Shown here in pieces: positions 8,763 through 18,905 of a DNA stretch of 64,000 bases; position 1 is the stretch's first letter, and the number at the start of each line of letters is the position of its first letter. The position numbers were made by a program, and so were the translations under genes. The notes beneath the pieces were generated by a model. The model ran no database searches, was not told the DNA's origin, and saw nothing but the letters and a program-made list of their open reading frames with translations. The stretch comes from Paracoccus halophilus (lineage in GTDB: Bacteria > Pseudomonadota > Alphaproteobacteria > Rhodobacterales > Rhodobacteraceae), in assembly GCF_000763905.1 (NCBI RefSeq), contig NZ_JRKN01000005.1, positions 62,001-126,000 on the forward strand, written 5' to 3'.

Positions 8763-9797
8763 ATGAACGATCTGACACCTGCAAGATTACGGGAACTCAA
8801 GCGCGACGCGACCCTGCGCCCTTATGATCTGGCCACGCAGCTGGGCCTGCCCGAGGCCGCGCTGGCCGAGGCCGATCTGGGTCATGGCGCGGTCAGGATC
8901 GACGCGACCCTTGGCCGGCTGATCCCCGCCGTCGCCGCGCTTGGCGAGGTGATGGCGCTGACCCGGAACCGCTCCTGCGTGATCGAGAAGCTGGGCACCT
9001 ACAATGATTTCCACGATGGCGAGCACGCCGCGATGACGCTGGACGCGGAAATCGACATGCGCATGTTCCCGCGCCACTGGGTCCATGCCTATGCCGTCGA
9101 GACCGAGGGCAAGGACGGCATCCGCCGTTCGGTTCAGGTCTTCGACGCGGCGGGCGACGCGATCCACAAGGTGCATCTGCGCGACGGCTCGGACCTGGCG
9201 GCCTGGGCCGCGCTGCGCCGCGATCTGGCCCTGCCGGATCAGGAAACGCCGTCGCAATTCGGCCCCCGCGCCGCGCCCGAGGGTGCAAGGACCGCCCCGG
9301 ACCGCGCCGATACCCTGCGCGCGGAATGGGTCAGGATGACCGACACGCATCAGTTCAACACGCTGGTGCGGCGGCTCAAGATGAACCGGCTGGGCGCCTA
9401 TCGCGTCGCCGGCGCGCCGATGGTGCGCCAGCTGGCGGTCGAGGCGGTGCCGCAACTGCTGGAGCGCGTGCAGGCCGAAGCGCAGCAGATCATGCTTTTC
9501 GTCGGCAATGCCGGCTGTATCGAGATCCATTCCGGCCCGATCCGCAGCCTGAAACCCGTGGGCCCCTGGCTCAACGTGCTGGACGAGCGTTTCAACCTGC
9601 ATCTGCGCGCCGATCACATCGCCGAGGTCTGGCTGGTGGACAAGCCGACCAAGCGCGGCCCCGCCATCTCGGTCGAGGCTTTCGACGCGGAAGGCAGCCT
9701 GATCTTCCAGTGCTTCGGCATGCGCGAGGACAAGGGCGGCGATCCCGCCGCATGGGCGGGTCTGGTCGCGACCCTGCCCGGGACGGGTGCGGCATGA
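8763..9797 (+). CDS. hmuS: Heme-utilisation/heme-degrading protein HmuS
   Basis: 344 aa, the usual length of HmuS/HemS/ChuS. The protein is two tandem repeats of the same fold, about residues 20-165 and 190-340. Both contain parallel segments such as ALTRNRSCVIEKLGTYNDF and IMLFVGNAGCIEIHSG, then HKVHLRDGSDLAAW in the first half. Known members bind heme in the cytoplasm and release iron or pass heme on. GGAGG six bases before the ATG supports the start. It is the first gene of an hmuSTUV operon with ATGA overlaps throughout. The TonB-dependent heme receptor hmuR, often beside these genes, is not here. Confidence 0.9.
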   Translation: MNDLTPARLRELKRDATLRPYDLATQLGLPEAALAEADLGHGAVRIDATLGRLIPAVAALGEVMALTRNRSCVIEKLGTYNDFHDGEHAAMTLDAEIDMRMFPRHWVHAYAVETEGKDGIRRSVQVFDAAGDAIHKVHLRDGSDLAAWAALRRDLALPDQETPSQFGPRAAPEGARTAPDRADTLRAEWVRMTDTHQFNTLVRRLKMNRLGAYRVAGAPMVRQLAVEAVPQLLERVQAEAQQIMLFVGNAGCIEIHSGPIRSLKPVGPWLNVLDERFNLHLRADHIAEVWLVDKPTKRGPAISVEAFDAEGSLIFQCFGMREDKGGDPAAWAGLVATLPGTGAA

Positions 9798-10699
9798 CGG
9801 CCCGTGCCTGCCACAGCGCGGGATGCGGGCCGCGCGCGGCGCTGATGGCGCTGATCGCCGCGACGGCGGCGGCGCTGCTCTCCGGCCCTGCCGCCGCCGA
9901 CCCCCATCCCGATGCCAGCCGCGTGCTGTCGATCGGCGGATCGGTCACGGAAATCGTCTATGCGCTTGGCCAGCAGGACCGGCTGGTGGCGCGCGACACC
10001 ACCTCGAACTACCCGGCCGAGGCGCAGGCGCTGCCCGATATCGGCTATATGCGCCAGCTTTCGGCCGAGGGCGTGCTGTCGGTCAAGCCCGACCTGATCC
10101 TGGCCGAGGACGGCGCCGGGCCGCCGGAAACCATCGCGCTGCTGAAACAGGCGGGCATCCCGTTCGAGACGATTCCCCCCGGCACTGGCCCCGGCGGGCT
10201 GGCCGACAAGATCACGGCCGTGGCCGAGGCGCTTGGCGTGCCCGACACCGCCACCGCCCCGGTCGCGGCGCTGCAGGCCGATCTGGACCGGCTGGCGGAT
10301 ATTTCGGCCGATCCGGCGCAGAAGAAACGCGTGCTCTTCGTGCTGTTCGCCACCGGCGGGCGGATCACCGCCTCGGGCACCGGGACCGAGGCGGATGCGA
10401 TCATCCGCATGGCGGGGGCGGAAAACGCGGTGCAGGGCTTCGAGGGCTACAAGCCGCTGACCGACGAGGCGATCACCAGCGCCGCGCCCGACATCATCCT
10501 GACCATGCGCCGGGGCGGCGCGGGCGCCGAGATCGACGCGAAGGCCGAGGACCTGCTGGCCCTGCCCGCCATCTCGACCACGCCCGCCGCCCGCAACGGC
10601 GCGGTGATCAGCATGGACGGCCTCTATCTGCTGGGCTTTGGCCCGCGCACCGGCAAGGCGGCGCTGGACCTGCATGACGCGATCTACGGGACATCCTGA
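9794..10699 (+). CDS. hmuT: Periplasmic heme-binding protein HmuT
   Basis: 301 aa; the ATG at 9794 overlaps the hmuS stop (ATGA). The N-terminus has a signal peptide with hydrophobic core ALMALIAATAAALLSGPAAA. The mature part is a cluster A-II (class III) binding protein: RVLSIGGSVTEIVYALG, DIGYMRQLSAEGVLSVKPDLIL and APDIILTMRRGG are characteristic of HmuT, ShuT and BtuF-like heme carriers. It delivers heme to the HmuUV transporter in the periplasm. The tight overlap with hmuS and hmuU supports one transcript. Confidence 0.9.
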   Translation: MTARACHSAGCGPRAALMALIAATAAALLSGPAAADPHPDASRVLSIGGSVTEIVYALGQQDRLVARDTTSNYPAEAQALPDIGYMRQLSAEGVLSVKPDLILAEDGAGPPETIALLKQAGIPFETIPPGTGPGGLADKITAVAEALGVPDTATAPVAALQADLDRLADISADPAQKKRVLFVLFATGGRITASGTGTEADAIIRMAGAENAVQGFEGYKPLTDEAITSAAPDIILTMRRGGAGAEIDAKAEDLLALPAISTTPAARNGAVISMDGLYLLGFGPRTGKAALDLHDAIYGTS

Positions 10700-11769
10700 T
10701 GGTGGCGCTGGACGCCCGCAATCACCGGATCGAGGGCGACCGCCGCCATCTGGGCCGTGCGCTGTCGCTGTGGCTGCTGGCGTTGCTGCTGGTGCTGGCC
10801 GTGTTCTCGCTGGGGCATGGCGCCTCGGGCGTGTCCGCCCCTGCGGTGCTGCTCGACCGGCTGGCGGGGCGCGCGATCGCGCCGACCGACGCGGTGGTGC
10901 TGTTCGATATCCGGCTGCCACGGCTGCTGACCGGCATTCTCGTGGGCGCCGGTCTGGCGGTCTCGGGCGCGATCATGCAGGGGCTGTTTCGCAACCCGCT
11001 GGCCGATCCGGGCCTTCTGGGCGTCAGCGCCGGGGCCTCGCTGGGGGCGATCTCGGCCATCGTCATGGGCGGCGCGCTGCCGGCGGCGATCTCGGCCGCG
11101 ATCGGCTGGCATCTGGTGCCGCTGGCGGCCTTTGCCGGCAGCTGGCTGGCCATGCTGACGCTTTACGGCATCGCTACGCGACAGGGCCGCACCTCGGTCG
11201 CGACGATGCTGCTGGCGGGGATCGCGCTGGCCGCGATGATCGCCGCCCTGTCGGGGCTGATCATCTATCGCGCCGATGACGAGCAGCTGCGCGATCTGAC
11301 CTTCTGGGGCATGGGCTCGCTGGCCGGATCGAGCTGGAGCAAGCTGCAGGCCGCCGGGCCGGTCATCCTGCTGGCGCTCATGGCGGCACCGGCGCTGGCG
11401 CGCGGGCTGAACGGGCTGGCCCTGGGCGAGGCGGCGGCCGCCCATGTCGGCATCCGCGTCCAGCGGATCAAGACCGGCGCGGTCCTGATCACGGCAGCGG
11501 CGACCGGCGCCGCGGTCGCGATTTCGGGCGGCATCGGTTTCGTCGGCATCGTCGTGCCGCATCTGCTGCGGCTGATCGCCGGGCCGGATCACCGCTGGCT
11601 GCTCGTGAATTCCGCGCTGCTGGGCTCCTCGGTCCTGATCGTCGCCGATATGATCAGCCGCAGCATCGTCGCCCCGGCCGAACTGCCCATCGGCATCGTC
11701 ACCGCGATGATCGGCGGGCCGTTCTTTCTGTGGGTGCTGCTGTCGAACCGCAGGGCGCTGGACGGATGA
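10699..11769 (+). CDS. hmuU: Heme ABC transporter permease HmuU
   Basis: 356 aa FecCD-family permease with about ten membrane helices. Typical segments are RLPRLLTGILVGAGLAVSGA (near 75-95), FRNPLADPGLLGVSAGASLG (near 98) and GFVGIVVPHLLRLIAGPDHR (near 275-295), the last being the coupling and gate region. ATG at 10699 shares a base with the hmuT stop. It forms the inner-membrane channel for heme, as a dimer with HmuV. No oddities were seen. Confidence 0.92.
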   Translation: MVALDARNHRIEGDRRHLGRALSLWLLALLLVLAVFSLGHGASGVSAPAVLLDRLAGRAIAPTDAVVLFDIRLPRLLTGILVGAGLAVSGAIMQGLFRNPLADPGLLGVSAGASLGAISAIVMGGALPAAISAAIGWHLVPLAAFAGSWLAMLTLYGIATRQGRTSVATMLLAGIALAAMIAALSGLIIYRADDEQLRDLTFWGMGSLAGSSWSKLQAAGPVILLALMAAPALARGLNGLALGEAAAAHVGIRVQRIKTGAVLITAAATGAAVAISGGIGFVGIVVPHLLRLIAGPDHRWLLVNSALLGSSVLIVADMISRSIVAPAELPIGIVTAMIGGPFFLWVLLSNRRALDG

Positions 11770-12554
11770 GCCTTGCCGCGCGCAACCTGGCGATCCGCCT
11801 GGGCCGCGCCCTGATCCTGAAGGGCGTCGATCTGACCGCCCGCGCCGGTTGCCTGACCGCGATCATCGGCCCCAATGGCTCGGGCAAGACCACGCTGCTG
11901 CGCGCCCTGACGGGCGAGCTGGCCGCGACATCGGGCCAGGTGGTGCTGAACGGCCGCGACATCGCCGGCTTTCGCCCGCATGAGCTGGCCGCGCTGCGCG
12001 CCGTGCTGCCGCAGCAGACGGCGCTGAGTTTCCCCTTTACCGCGACCGAGATCGTGCGCATCGGCCTGACCTCGCACCCCGGCCGCGAAACGGATCGCGA
12101 CGACCTGATCCGCGCGGCGCTGGCGGCAGTCGGCCTGCCCGGCCATGCCGGGCGGCTTTATCAGCAGCTTTCGGGCGGCGAACAGCAGCGGGTACAGCTG
12201 GCGCGCGCGCTGGCGCAGGTCTGGCAGCCGCTCGGCGATGACGGCCCGCGCTGGCTGCTGCTGGACGAGCCGGTCAGCAGCCTGGACATCGCGCATCAGC
12301 TGACGGTGATGCGGCTGGCCGCCGATTACGCGCGGCGCGGCGGCGGCGTGATCGCGGTGATGCATGACCTGAACCTGACCGCGATGTTCGCCGATCATCT
12401 GCTGCTGATGCATGAGGGCCGCGCGATGGGCGAAGGCACCCCGGCCGAGGTGCTGACCGACGACCTGCTGTCGCGGGCCTATGGCTGCCGGCTTTGCGTG
12501 AACCGCGCGCCGGTACAGGGGATCTGGCTGCTGCCGCAGCTTGCCTCGGTCTGA
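11766..12554 (+). CDS. hmuV: Heme ABC transporter ATP-binding protein HmuV
   Basis: 262 aa; ATG at 11766 overlaps the hmuU stop. Walker A GPNGSGKTT (about 36-44), signature LSGGEQQRVQLARAL (about 140), Walker B LLLDEPVSSLD and the switch His in VMHDLNLT are all present. The insertion QVWQPLGDDGPR before Walker B is typical of the HmuV subgroup. It powers heme import. A strong bidirectional hairpin 42 bases downstream ends the operon against the converging symporter gene. Confidence 0.92.
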   Translation: MSLAARNLAIRLGRALILKGVDLTARAGCLTAIIGPNGSGKTTLLRALTGELAATSGQVVLNGRDIAGFRPHELAALRAVLPQQTALSFPFTATEIVRIGLTSHPGRETDRDDLIRAALAAVGLPGHAGRLYQQLSGGEQQRVQLARALAQVWQPLGDDGPRWLLLDEPVSSLDIAHQLTVMRLAADYARRGGGVIAVMHDLNLTAMFADHLLLMHEGRAMGEGTPAEVLTDDLLSRAYGCRLCVNRAPVQGIWLLPQLASV

Positions 12555-12596
12555 GGGGCGCCTCGGCCACAGACGCGGCCAGCGCAAAAGACGAAA

Positions 12597-12621
12597 CCCC
12601 CGGCCCGCAATGGGCCGGGGG
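12597..12621. terminator. Bidirectional hairpin terminator between hmuV and the symporter
   Basis: CCCCCGGCCC (12597-12606) pairs with GGGCCGGGGG (12612-12621) around GCAAT. It lies between two converging genes, preceded by GAAA and followed by GTCGAAA, with no strong T-run in either direction. Confidence 0.7.
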
Positions 12622-12647
12622 TCGAAACACCGCCTCTCCTGCGGCGC

Positions 12648-14036
12648 TCAGGCGCTTTGCAGATCGCCGTCGTCCTGACGGTTCAGGCTGTCGCGATCGG
12701 TCTGGCCCAGCACCTGCGAGGTCACCGTGCCCGCCGTCATCGCGCCCGAGACGTTGACCGCCGTCCGCGCCATGTCGATCAGCGGCTCGACCGAAATGAG
12801 CAGCGCGACCAGCGTCACCGGCAGGCCCATGGCGGGCAGCACGATCAGCGCCGCCATGGTGGCGCCGCCGCCGACACCGGCGACCCCGGCCGAGGACAGG
12901 GTGACAATGGCGATCAGCGTCGCGATCCAGGTCGGATCCAGCGGGTTGATGCCCATGGTCGGCGCGACCATGACCGCCAGCATCGCCGGATACAGCCCCG
13001 CGCAGCCGTTCTGCCCGATCGTCGCCCCGAACGAGGCCGAGAACGAGGCGATGGTCGCGGGCACACCCAGGCGGCGGGTCTGGACCTCGATGTTCAGCGG
13101 GATTGTCGCGGCGCTGGAGCGGCTGGAAAAGGCAAAGCTGAGCGCCGGGGCCGCCTTGCGGAAGAAGGTCAGCGGGTTCACGCCGGCCGTTCCCAGCAGC
13201 ACCGCATGCACCACCAGCATGATGCCCAGCCCGATATAGGAGGCCAGCACGAACTTGCCGAGATTGAGGATATCGGCCGCGTTCGAAGTGGCCGAAACCT
13301 TGGCCATCAGCGCCAGCACGCCATAGGGCGTCAGCGCCATGACCAGCCGCACCAGCTGCGTGATCCAGGCCTGCATCAGGTCGATCAGCGACAGCAGCTG
13401 CTCGCCCTTCTGCCCGTCGCGCCGCACCAGCCGGATCGCCGCCACACCCAGAAGCGCGGCGAACACCACCACCGCGATGATCGAGGTCGGATTGGCGCCG
13501 GTCAGCTCGGCAAAGGGATTCCTGGGGATAAAGGACAGGATCAGCTGCGGCACGGTCAGTTCGGCGACCTGCGGCGCATAGTTGCTTTCCAGCGCGCTGA
13601 GCCTTGCGGTTTCGGCGGCGCCCTGCACCAGCCCCTCGGCGGTCAGGCCGAAGGCCAGCGACATGACCACGCCCACCAGCGCCGCGATGGCGGTGGTCAG
13701 CAGCAGCGTGCCCAGCGTCAGCACCGAGATCTTGCCCAGCGCCGAGGCGTCGTGCAGCTTGGCCACCGCGCTCAGGATCGCCACGAAGACCAGCGGCATG
13801 ACGATCATCTGCAACAGCCGGACATAACCGTTGCCGATGATATTGGTCCAGTTGATCGTGGTCTGCACGATCTGGGAATCATGGCCATAGACCAGTTGCA
13901 GAGCGATGCCCAAGAGCGTGCCCAGAAGCAGCGCGATCAGCACACGCGTGGATAGAGAAGACTTGCTGGCCTGCAGGCGGAACAATCCGTAAAGCAGGGC
14001 AGCAAACAGGATCAGGTTGAAGGCGACAGCCGTCAT
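12648..14036 (-). CDS. Dicarboxylate/amino acid:cation symporter, TcyP (L-cystine)-like
   Basis: 462 aa DAACS-family protein with about nine membrane segments plus re-entrant loops. The HP1 loop is [16 protein letters not shown], near residue 300, and the family signature regions [18 protein letters not shown] and [20 protein letters not shown] follow. The N-terminus ([17 protein letters not shown]), the [12 protein letters not shown] form and the length resemble TcyP/YdjN cystine transporters rather than GltP or DctA. It would import an amino acid, probably cystine, with sodium or protons. GGAGAATTACC precedes the ATG. The promoter side carries a 7-base inverted repeat (14052-14070). No sulfur-metabolism neighbours are present, so cystine specificity rests on family resemblance. 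Confidence 0.85.
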   Translation of the reverse strand: MTAVAFNLILFAALLYGLFRLQASKSSLSTRVLIALLLGTLLGIALQLVYGHDSQIVQTTINWTNIIGNGYVRLLQMIVMPLVFVAILSAVAKLHDASALGKISVLTLGTLLLTTAIAALVGVVMSLAFGLTAEGLVQGAAETARLSALESNYAPQVAELTVPQLILSFIPRNPFAELTGANPTSIIAVVVFAALLGVAAIRLVRRDGQKGEQLLSLIDLMQAWITQLVRLVMALTPYGVLALMAKVSATSNAADILNLGKFVLASYIGLGIMLVVHAVLLGTAGVNPLTFFRKAAPALSFAFSSRSSAATIPLNIEVQTRRLGVPATIASFSASFGATIGQNGCAGLYPAMLAVMVAPTMGINPLDPTWIATLIAIVTLSSAGVAGVGGGATMAALIVLPAMGLPVTLVALLISVEPLIDMARTAVNVSGAMTAGTVTSQVLGQTDRDSLNRQDDGDLQSA

Positions 14037-14400
14037 GGTAATTCTCCGGCGAATAATCTGATTGATTATTAATGACTTCCGGCGGCGGATTTAAGCACTT
14101 CCTTGCGAATAAGGACATGCGCCCGGGAATCGCCGCGTTTCGCGGACGGGTTTTCGCGATTCCCGCGCAGGGTCGGAATTGCCGTTTTGCAAAACCGCAT
14201 CGCTGCCGGAACGGCCAAGGCCCGCGACCAGGCGGTTTTGCCGGCGCCACGCCCCGCACGGACACGCTCGGCCGGGGCGATCGGGCGCGGAAAAAGCCAT
14301 CGGCATGAGCAAAGCGCTGCCCGCATGTCGATTTGGAATTGCAGCTTGCCGCATCTGACTGGAAAATCGAACACCAGTCTTGATCCTTGCGGAGCGCACC
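14037..14400. other. Divergent intergenic region with inverted repeats
   Basis: No convincing gene is seen in these 364 bases. Two symmetric elements stand out. AATAATC (14052-14058) and GATTATT (14064-14070) form a 7-base inverted repeat just upstream of the symporter start, an operator-like position. CGGGAATCGC (14124-14133) and GCGATTCCCG (14156-14165) form a 10-base inverted repeat enclosing a second small one, CGCG TTT CGCG (14134-14144). The rest presumably holds the promoters of the symporter and opgG. The short open frames here overlap each other on both strands and have no coding signature. Confidence 0.5.
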
Positions 14401-16014
14401 ATGTCAGTCCAAAACCCCGATCGCCGCGCCGTTCTGGCCGCAGCCCTTGGTGCGGGGGCCCTGTATCTGCTGCCCGAAATGGCGCGCGCGCAGGACAGCG
14501 CCATCGCCGCCGGGATCGAGCTTGGCCCGGCACAGCCGTTCTCGCTTGAGACGCTGCGCGACATGGCCCGCAGCCTTGCCGCCGAAAGCTTTACCCCGAT
14601 GGCCAAGCCCGATGCCGCGATCCTTGAACAGATCGACTATGACGCGCATGGCAAGATCCGCTTTCGCAAGGATCGCGCGCTATGGGGCGGCTCGGCCGGG
14701 GACAACGCGGTGCAGTTCTTCTTTCCCGGCCGGTATTTCCAGGAGCCCGTGCATATCTATGTGGTTCAGGACGGCACGGCGCGCGAGGTGCCGTTTTCGC
14801 GCGACCTGTTCACCATCCCCGCGGACAGCCCGGCGCAGCAGCTGACCAAGACCGACGGCTTTGCCGGGTTTTCGGTGCAGGATCAGGACACGCGCATCGA
14901 CTGGATGGCCTTCCTGGGCGCCTCGTACTGGCGCACATCGGGCTATTCGGGACAGTTCGGCCTGTCGGCGCGCGGCCTTGCGCTGGATACGGCGATCCCG
15001 GACGGCCCCGAGGAGTTCCCGCGCTTCACCCGGTTCTGGCTGGAACAGGGGGGCGACGGCGCGATCACCACCTATGCGCTGCTGGAAAGCCCGCGCGCGA
15101 CCGGCGCCTATCGCATCGTCTCGCGCCGGGATCAGGGCGTGGTGCAAGAGATCTCGGCCGATATCTTCCTGCGCCGGGGGGTCGCGCGGCTGGGGCTGGC
15201 GCCGCTGACCTCGATGTACTGGTTCGGCAAGCACGACCGCCATGTCGCCGCCGACTGGCGCCCCGAGGTGCATGACAGCGACGGTCTGGAAATGCTGACC
15301 GGCAGCGGCGAGCGCATCTGGCGGCCGCTGAACAACCCGCCGCGCATCATGGCGAACAGCTTTGCCACCTCGGGCCCCAAGGGCTTTGGCCTGATGCAGC
15401 GCGAACGCGATTTCGACCGCTACGAGGATGACGGGGTGTTCTACGACCGCCGCGCCTCGGCCTGGGTCGAGCCGCTGGAGGATTGGGGCGAGGGCGCCGT
15501 CACGCTGATCGAACTGCCCACCGATGACGAGACATTCGACAATATCGTCGCCTTCTGGACCCCTGCCGAGCCCGCCGCCGCGGGCCGCGAATACCGGCTG
15601 AACTATCGGCTGAGCTGGCTCGAGGACAGCCCCGTGCCGCCGGTCAACGCCCGCTTCCGGGCGGTGCGGCTGGGCAAGGGCGGCATCCCCGGACAGCCCC
15701 GGCCGGCCGATACCGTCAAGGTGGTCTGCGATTTCGAGGCGCGCGGCTTCGAGGGGCTGGAGCGCGGGCCGCTGACCCGGCCGATCGTCAGCGCCTCGCG
15801 CGGGATGATCGGCGGCGCGGCCGCCTATCCCATCGTCGATGACGAGGGCTGGCGGGCGCTGTTCGACATCGATTTTTCCTCGCTCGCGCCCGAGGACGAC
15901 GAGCCGATCGACCTGCGCGTCTTTGTCGAACATGACGGGCGGGCGATGACGGAAACGCTGATCCTGCAGTTCTTTCCCAGCCAGCTGCGCGACCTGCTCG
16001 CCGCCAGCAACTGA
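14401..16014 (+). CDS. opgG: Periplasmic glucan biosynthesis protein, MdoG/OpgG-OpgD family
   Basis: 537 aa. The N-terminus NPDRRAVLAAALGAGALYLL looks like a twin-arginine signal, which in E. coli marks OpgD rather than the Sec-exported OpgG. The mature part is the MdoG family: FQEPVHIYVV, GFSVQDQ, GASYWRTSGYSGQFGLSARGLA, the SMYWFGKHDR motif, and GFGLMQRERDFDRYEDDGVFYDRR near residue 325-348. Known members shape osmoregulated periplasmic glucans made by the OpgH synthase. Neither opgH nor opgC is nearby, so the partner must be elsewhere. ATG at 14401 was chosen because the Tat n-region starts there and GCGGAG precedes it; an in-frame ATG at 14380 has no better support. Confidence 0.9.
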   Translation: MSVQNPDRRAVLAAALGAGALYLLPEMARAQDSAIAAGIELGPAQPFSLETLRDMARSLAAESFTPMAKPDAAILEQIDYDAHGKIRFRKDRALWGGSAGDNAVQFFFPGRYFQEPVHIYVVQDGTAREVPFSRDLFTIPADSPAQQLTKTDGFAGFSVQDQDTRIDWMAFLGASYWRTSGYSGQFGLSARGLALDTAIPDGPEEFPRFTRFWLEQGGDGAITTYALLESPRATGAYRIVSRRDQGVVQEISADIFLRRGVARLGLAPLTSMYWFGKHDRHVAADWRPEVHDSDGLEMLTGSGERIWRPLNNPPRIMANSFATSGPKGFGLMQRERDFDRYEDDGVFYDRRASAWVEPLEDWGEGAVTLIELPTDDETFDNIVAFWTPAEPAAAGREYRLNYRLSWLEDSPVPPVNARFRAVRLGKGGIPGQPRPADTVKVVCDFEARGFEGLERGPLTRPIVSASRGMIGGAAAYPIVDDEGWRALFDIDFSSLAPEDDEPIDLRVFVEHDGRAMTETLILQFFPSQLRDLLAASN

Positions 16015-16118
16015 CCCGGCAGCCGGGCGGCACGCAAAAGCCAGGCGGCGGAGCCGGCCACCGCCTGCCCCGCCGCCTTTCTGCCGCCGTTCCCTTGCGC
16101 GGGACCGGCGCCGGCCCG

Positions 16119-17492
<1,374 letters not shown>

Positions 17493-17540
17493 TTAATGCA
17501 ATTCGTCGGAAGGCGTGGTTATGCACTTGCATGACAATTC

Positions 17541-17551
17541 TGCAATTTGCA
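17541..17551. promoter_or_regulatory. Palindrome in the gdhA upstream region
   Basis: TGCAATTTGCA is an 11-base palindrome 61 bases upstream of the gdhA GTG. The same stretch holds further TGCA repeats (ATGCACTTGCATG), giving several half-sites. A minus-strand TTGCAG, 16 bases, CATAAC could serve as promoter. The regulator is not identifiable. Confidence 0.3.
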
Positions 17552-17682
17552 ATATTTTCGCCCGTCATTAAGATAGCTCGCCTGCATGGCCTCGCCGCCC
17601 GGAAAAGGGCCGGATTCCGCGGCCGGCGGGCGTTTCGCGCCATCGGCGCCCGGGCGATCCGGCACTCCGCGCGGCAAGGGTT

Positions 17683-18903
17683 TCAACGCGAATCGGCCTC
17701 GGCCTCGGGCAGCGAGGCGATTGCCGGGCCGCATATCGCCGCCGATATCAGCGCGGCGGAGAACAGCGCCGAATAGCCGAATTGCTGCGCGATCTGTCCG
17801 CCGATCACGCCCAGAACCATGCTGACGCCGGCATCCGCGCATTGAAAGACGGTGAAATCGACGCCCGCCTGCCCGGGATCGGACCATTGCATGAAACGCG
17901 CGTAAAGCGCGACGAAGCCCAGTGCCAGAAAGGCCGAAGCGCCCAGCTGCGTCAGCGCGGCCAGGACCGGCAGGGGCAGATCCAGCCCCAGGGCCACGCC
18001 AAGGCAATAGGCCAGCACCGATGCCTGCCCCAGCAGCGCCAGCCGCAAGACCCGCAAGGTGCCCAGCCTCGCCACCAGAAGGCCGCCGCCGATCGCGCCG
18101 GCCAGTCCGACGACAAGGCTGCCGCTGGCGCTGTAAAGGCCGATCTCGGCCAGGGTAAAGCCGCGATCGACCAGAAAAGGGCCGAAAAAGCCCTGGGCGG
18201 ACTTCATCGCCGCGACATAAAGCACCGTGATCAACAGGCCGCGCCGCAATTGCGGCCGCGCCCAGGCGGCCCGCAGGCTGGGCCCGTCCGCCGCCGGGGC
18301 GCTGCGCGGCGCGGGCTGGCGCAACAGCAGGAAGGGCAGCGTGAAGGCAAGGCACATCGCGAGCAGCACCGCCATGCCCGCCTGCCATCCCAGGCGGCTG
18401 ATGGCGATCAGCATCGCGCCCCCGCCCATGGCGGCGCCGATATAGGCGCCACCCACCTGCATCATATTGACCCATGGGTAGTTTTCCGGGGCGAAAGCCT
18501 CGACCGCGTGGCCGTCGCAGGCGATATCCGCGCTCGCCGTCGCGGTCGCGACGACAAGAAGCGCAAGCCCCAGCCAGGCCAGCGCCATATCCGGCCACCA
18601 GGCGAGGACCAGCACCGCCGCGATCACCAGCGCGCCCGCCATGGCGATGACGCGCTTGCTGCGCGCCGGGTGCCCGGGCGGGCGTCGCCATGCCTCGACC
18701 CATGGGCTCCACAGGAATTTCAGCGCCCATGGCAGGATCAGCAGCGACAGCAGGCCCAGATCGTCCAGCGCCACGCCGCGATCGCGCATGACGGCAGGCA
18801 GCGCCGACCAGACAAAGCCGCCAAGGATGCTTTGCGTGACATAAAGCCCACCCAGCGAGGTCAGGGCCAGAATCAGGGCGCGACCGTGCCGGGTTCCTGC
18901 CAT
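17683..18903 (-). CDS. MFS siderophore importer, RhtX/FptX-like
   Basis: 406 aa, about 12 membrane helices. Features of the RhtX/FptX group (a single-subunit alternative to an ABC importer for siderophores) are the N-terminal [25 protein letters not shown], the loop [18 protein letters not shown] near 65-82, and [21 protein letters not shown] near 135-155. The same group is also distantly related to AmpG. ATG at 18903 lies two bases after the stop of the TonB-dependent receptor, so the pair is translationally coupled; the receptor partner argues for siderophore rather than muropeptide transport. It would move the ferric siderophore from periplasm to cytoplasm. Confidence 0.85.
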   Translation of the reverse strand: MAGTRHGRALILALTSLGGLYVTQSILGGFVWSALPAVMRDRGVALDDLGLLSLLILPWALKFLWSPWVEAWRRPPGHPARSKRVIAMAGALVIAAVLVLAWWPDMALAWLGLALLVVATATASADIACDGHAVEAFAPENYPWVNMMQVGGAYIGAAMGGGAMLIAISRLGWQAGMAVLLAMCLAFTLPFLLLRQPAPRSAPAADGPSLRAAWARPQLRRGLLITVLYVAAMKSAQGFFGPFLVDRGFTLAEIGLYSASGSLVVGLAGAIGGGLLVARLGTLRVLRLALLGQASVLAYCLGVALGLDLPLPVLAALTQLGASAFLALGFVALYARFMQWSDPGQAGVDFTVFQCADAGVSMVLGVIGGQIAQQFGYSALFSAALISAAICGPAIASLPEAEADSR

Positions 18904-18905
18904 GC

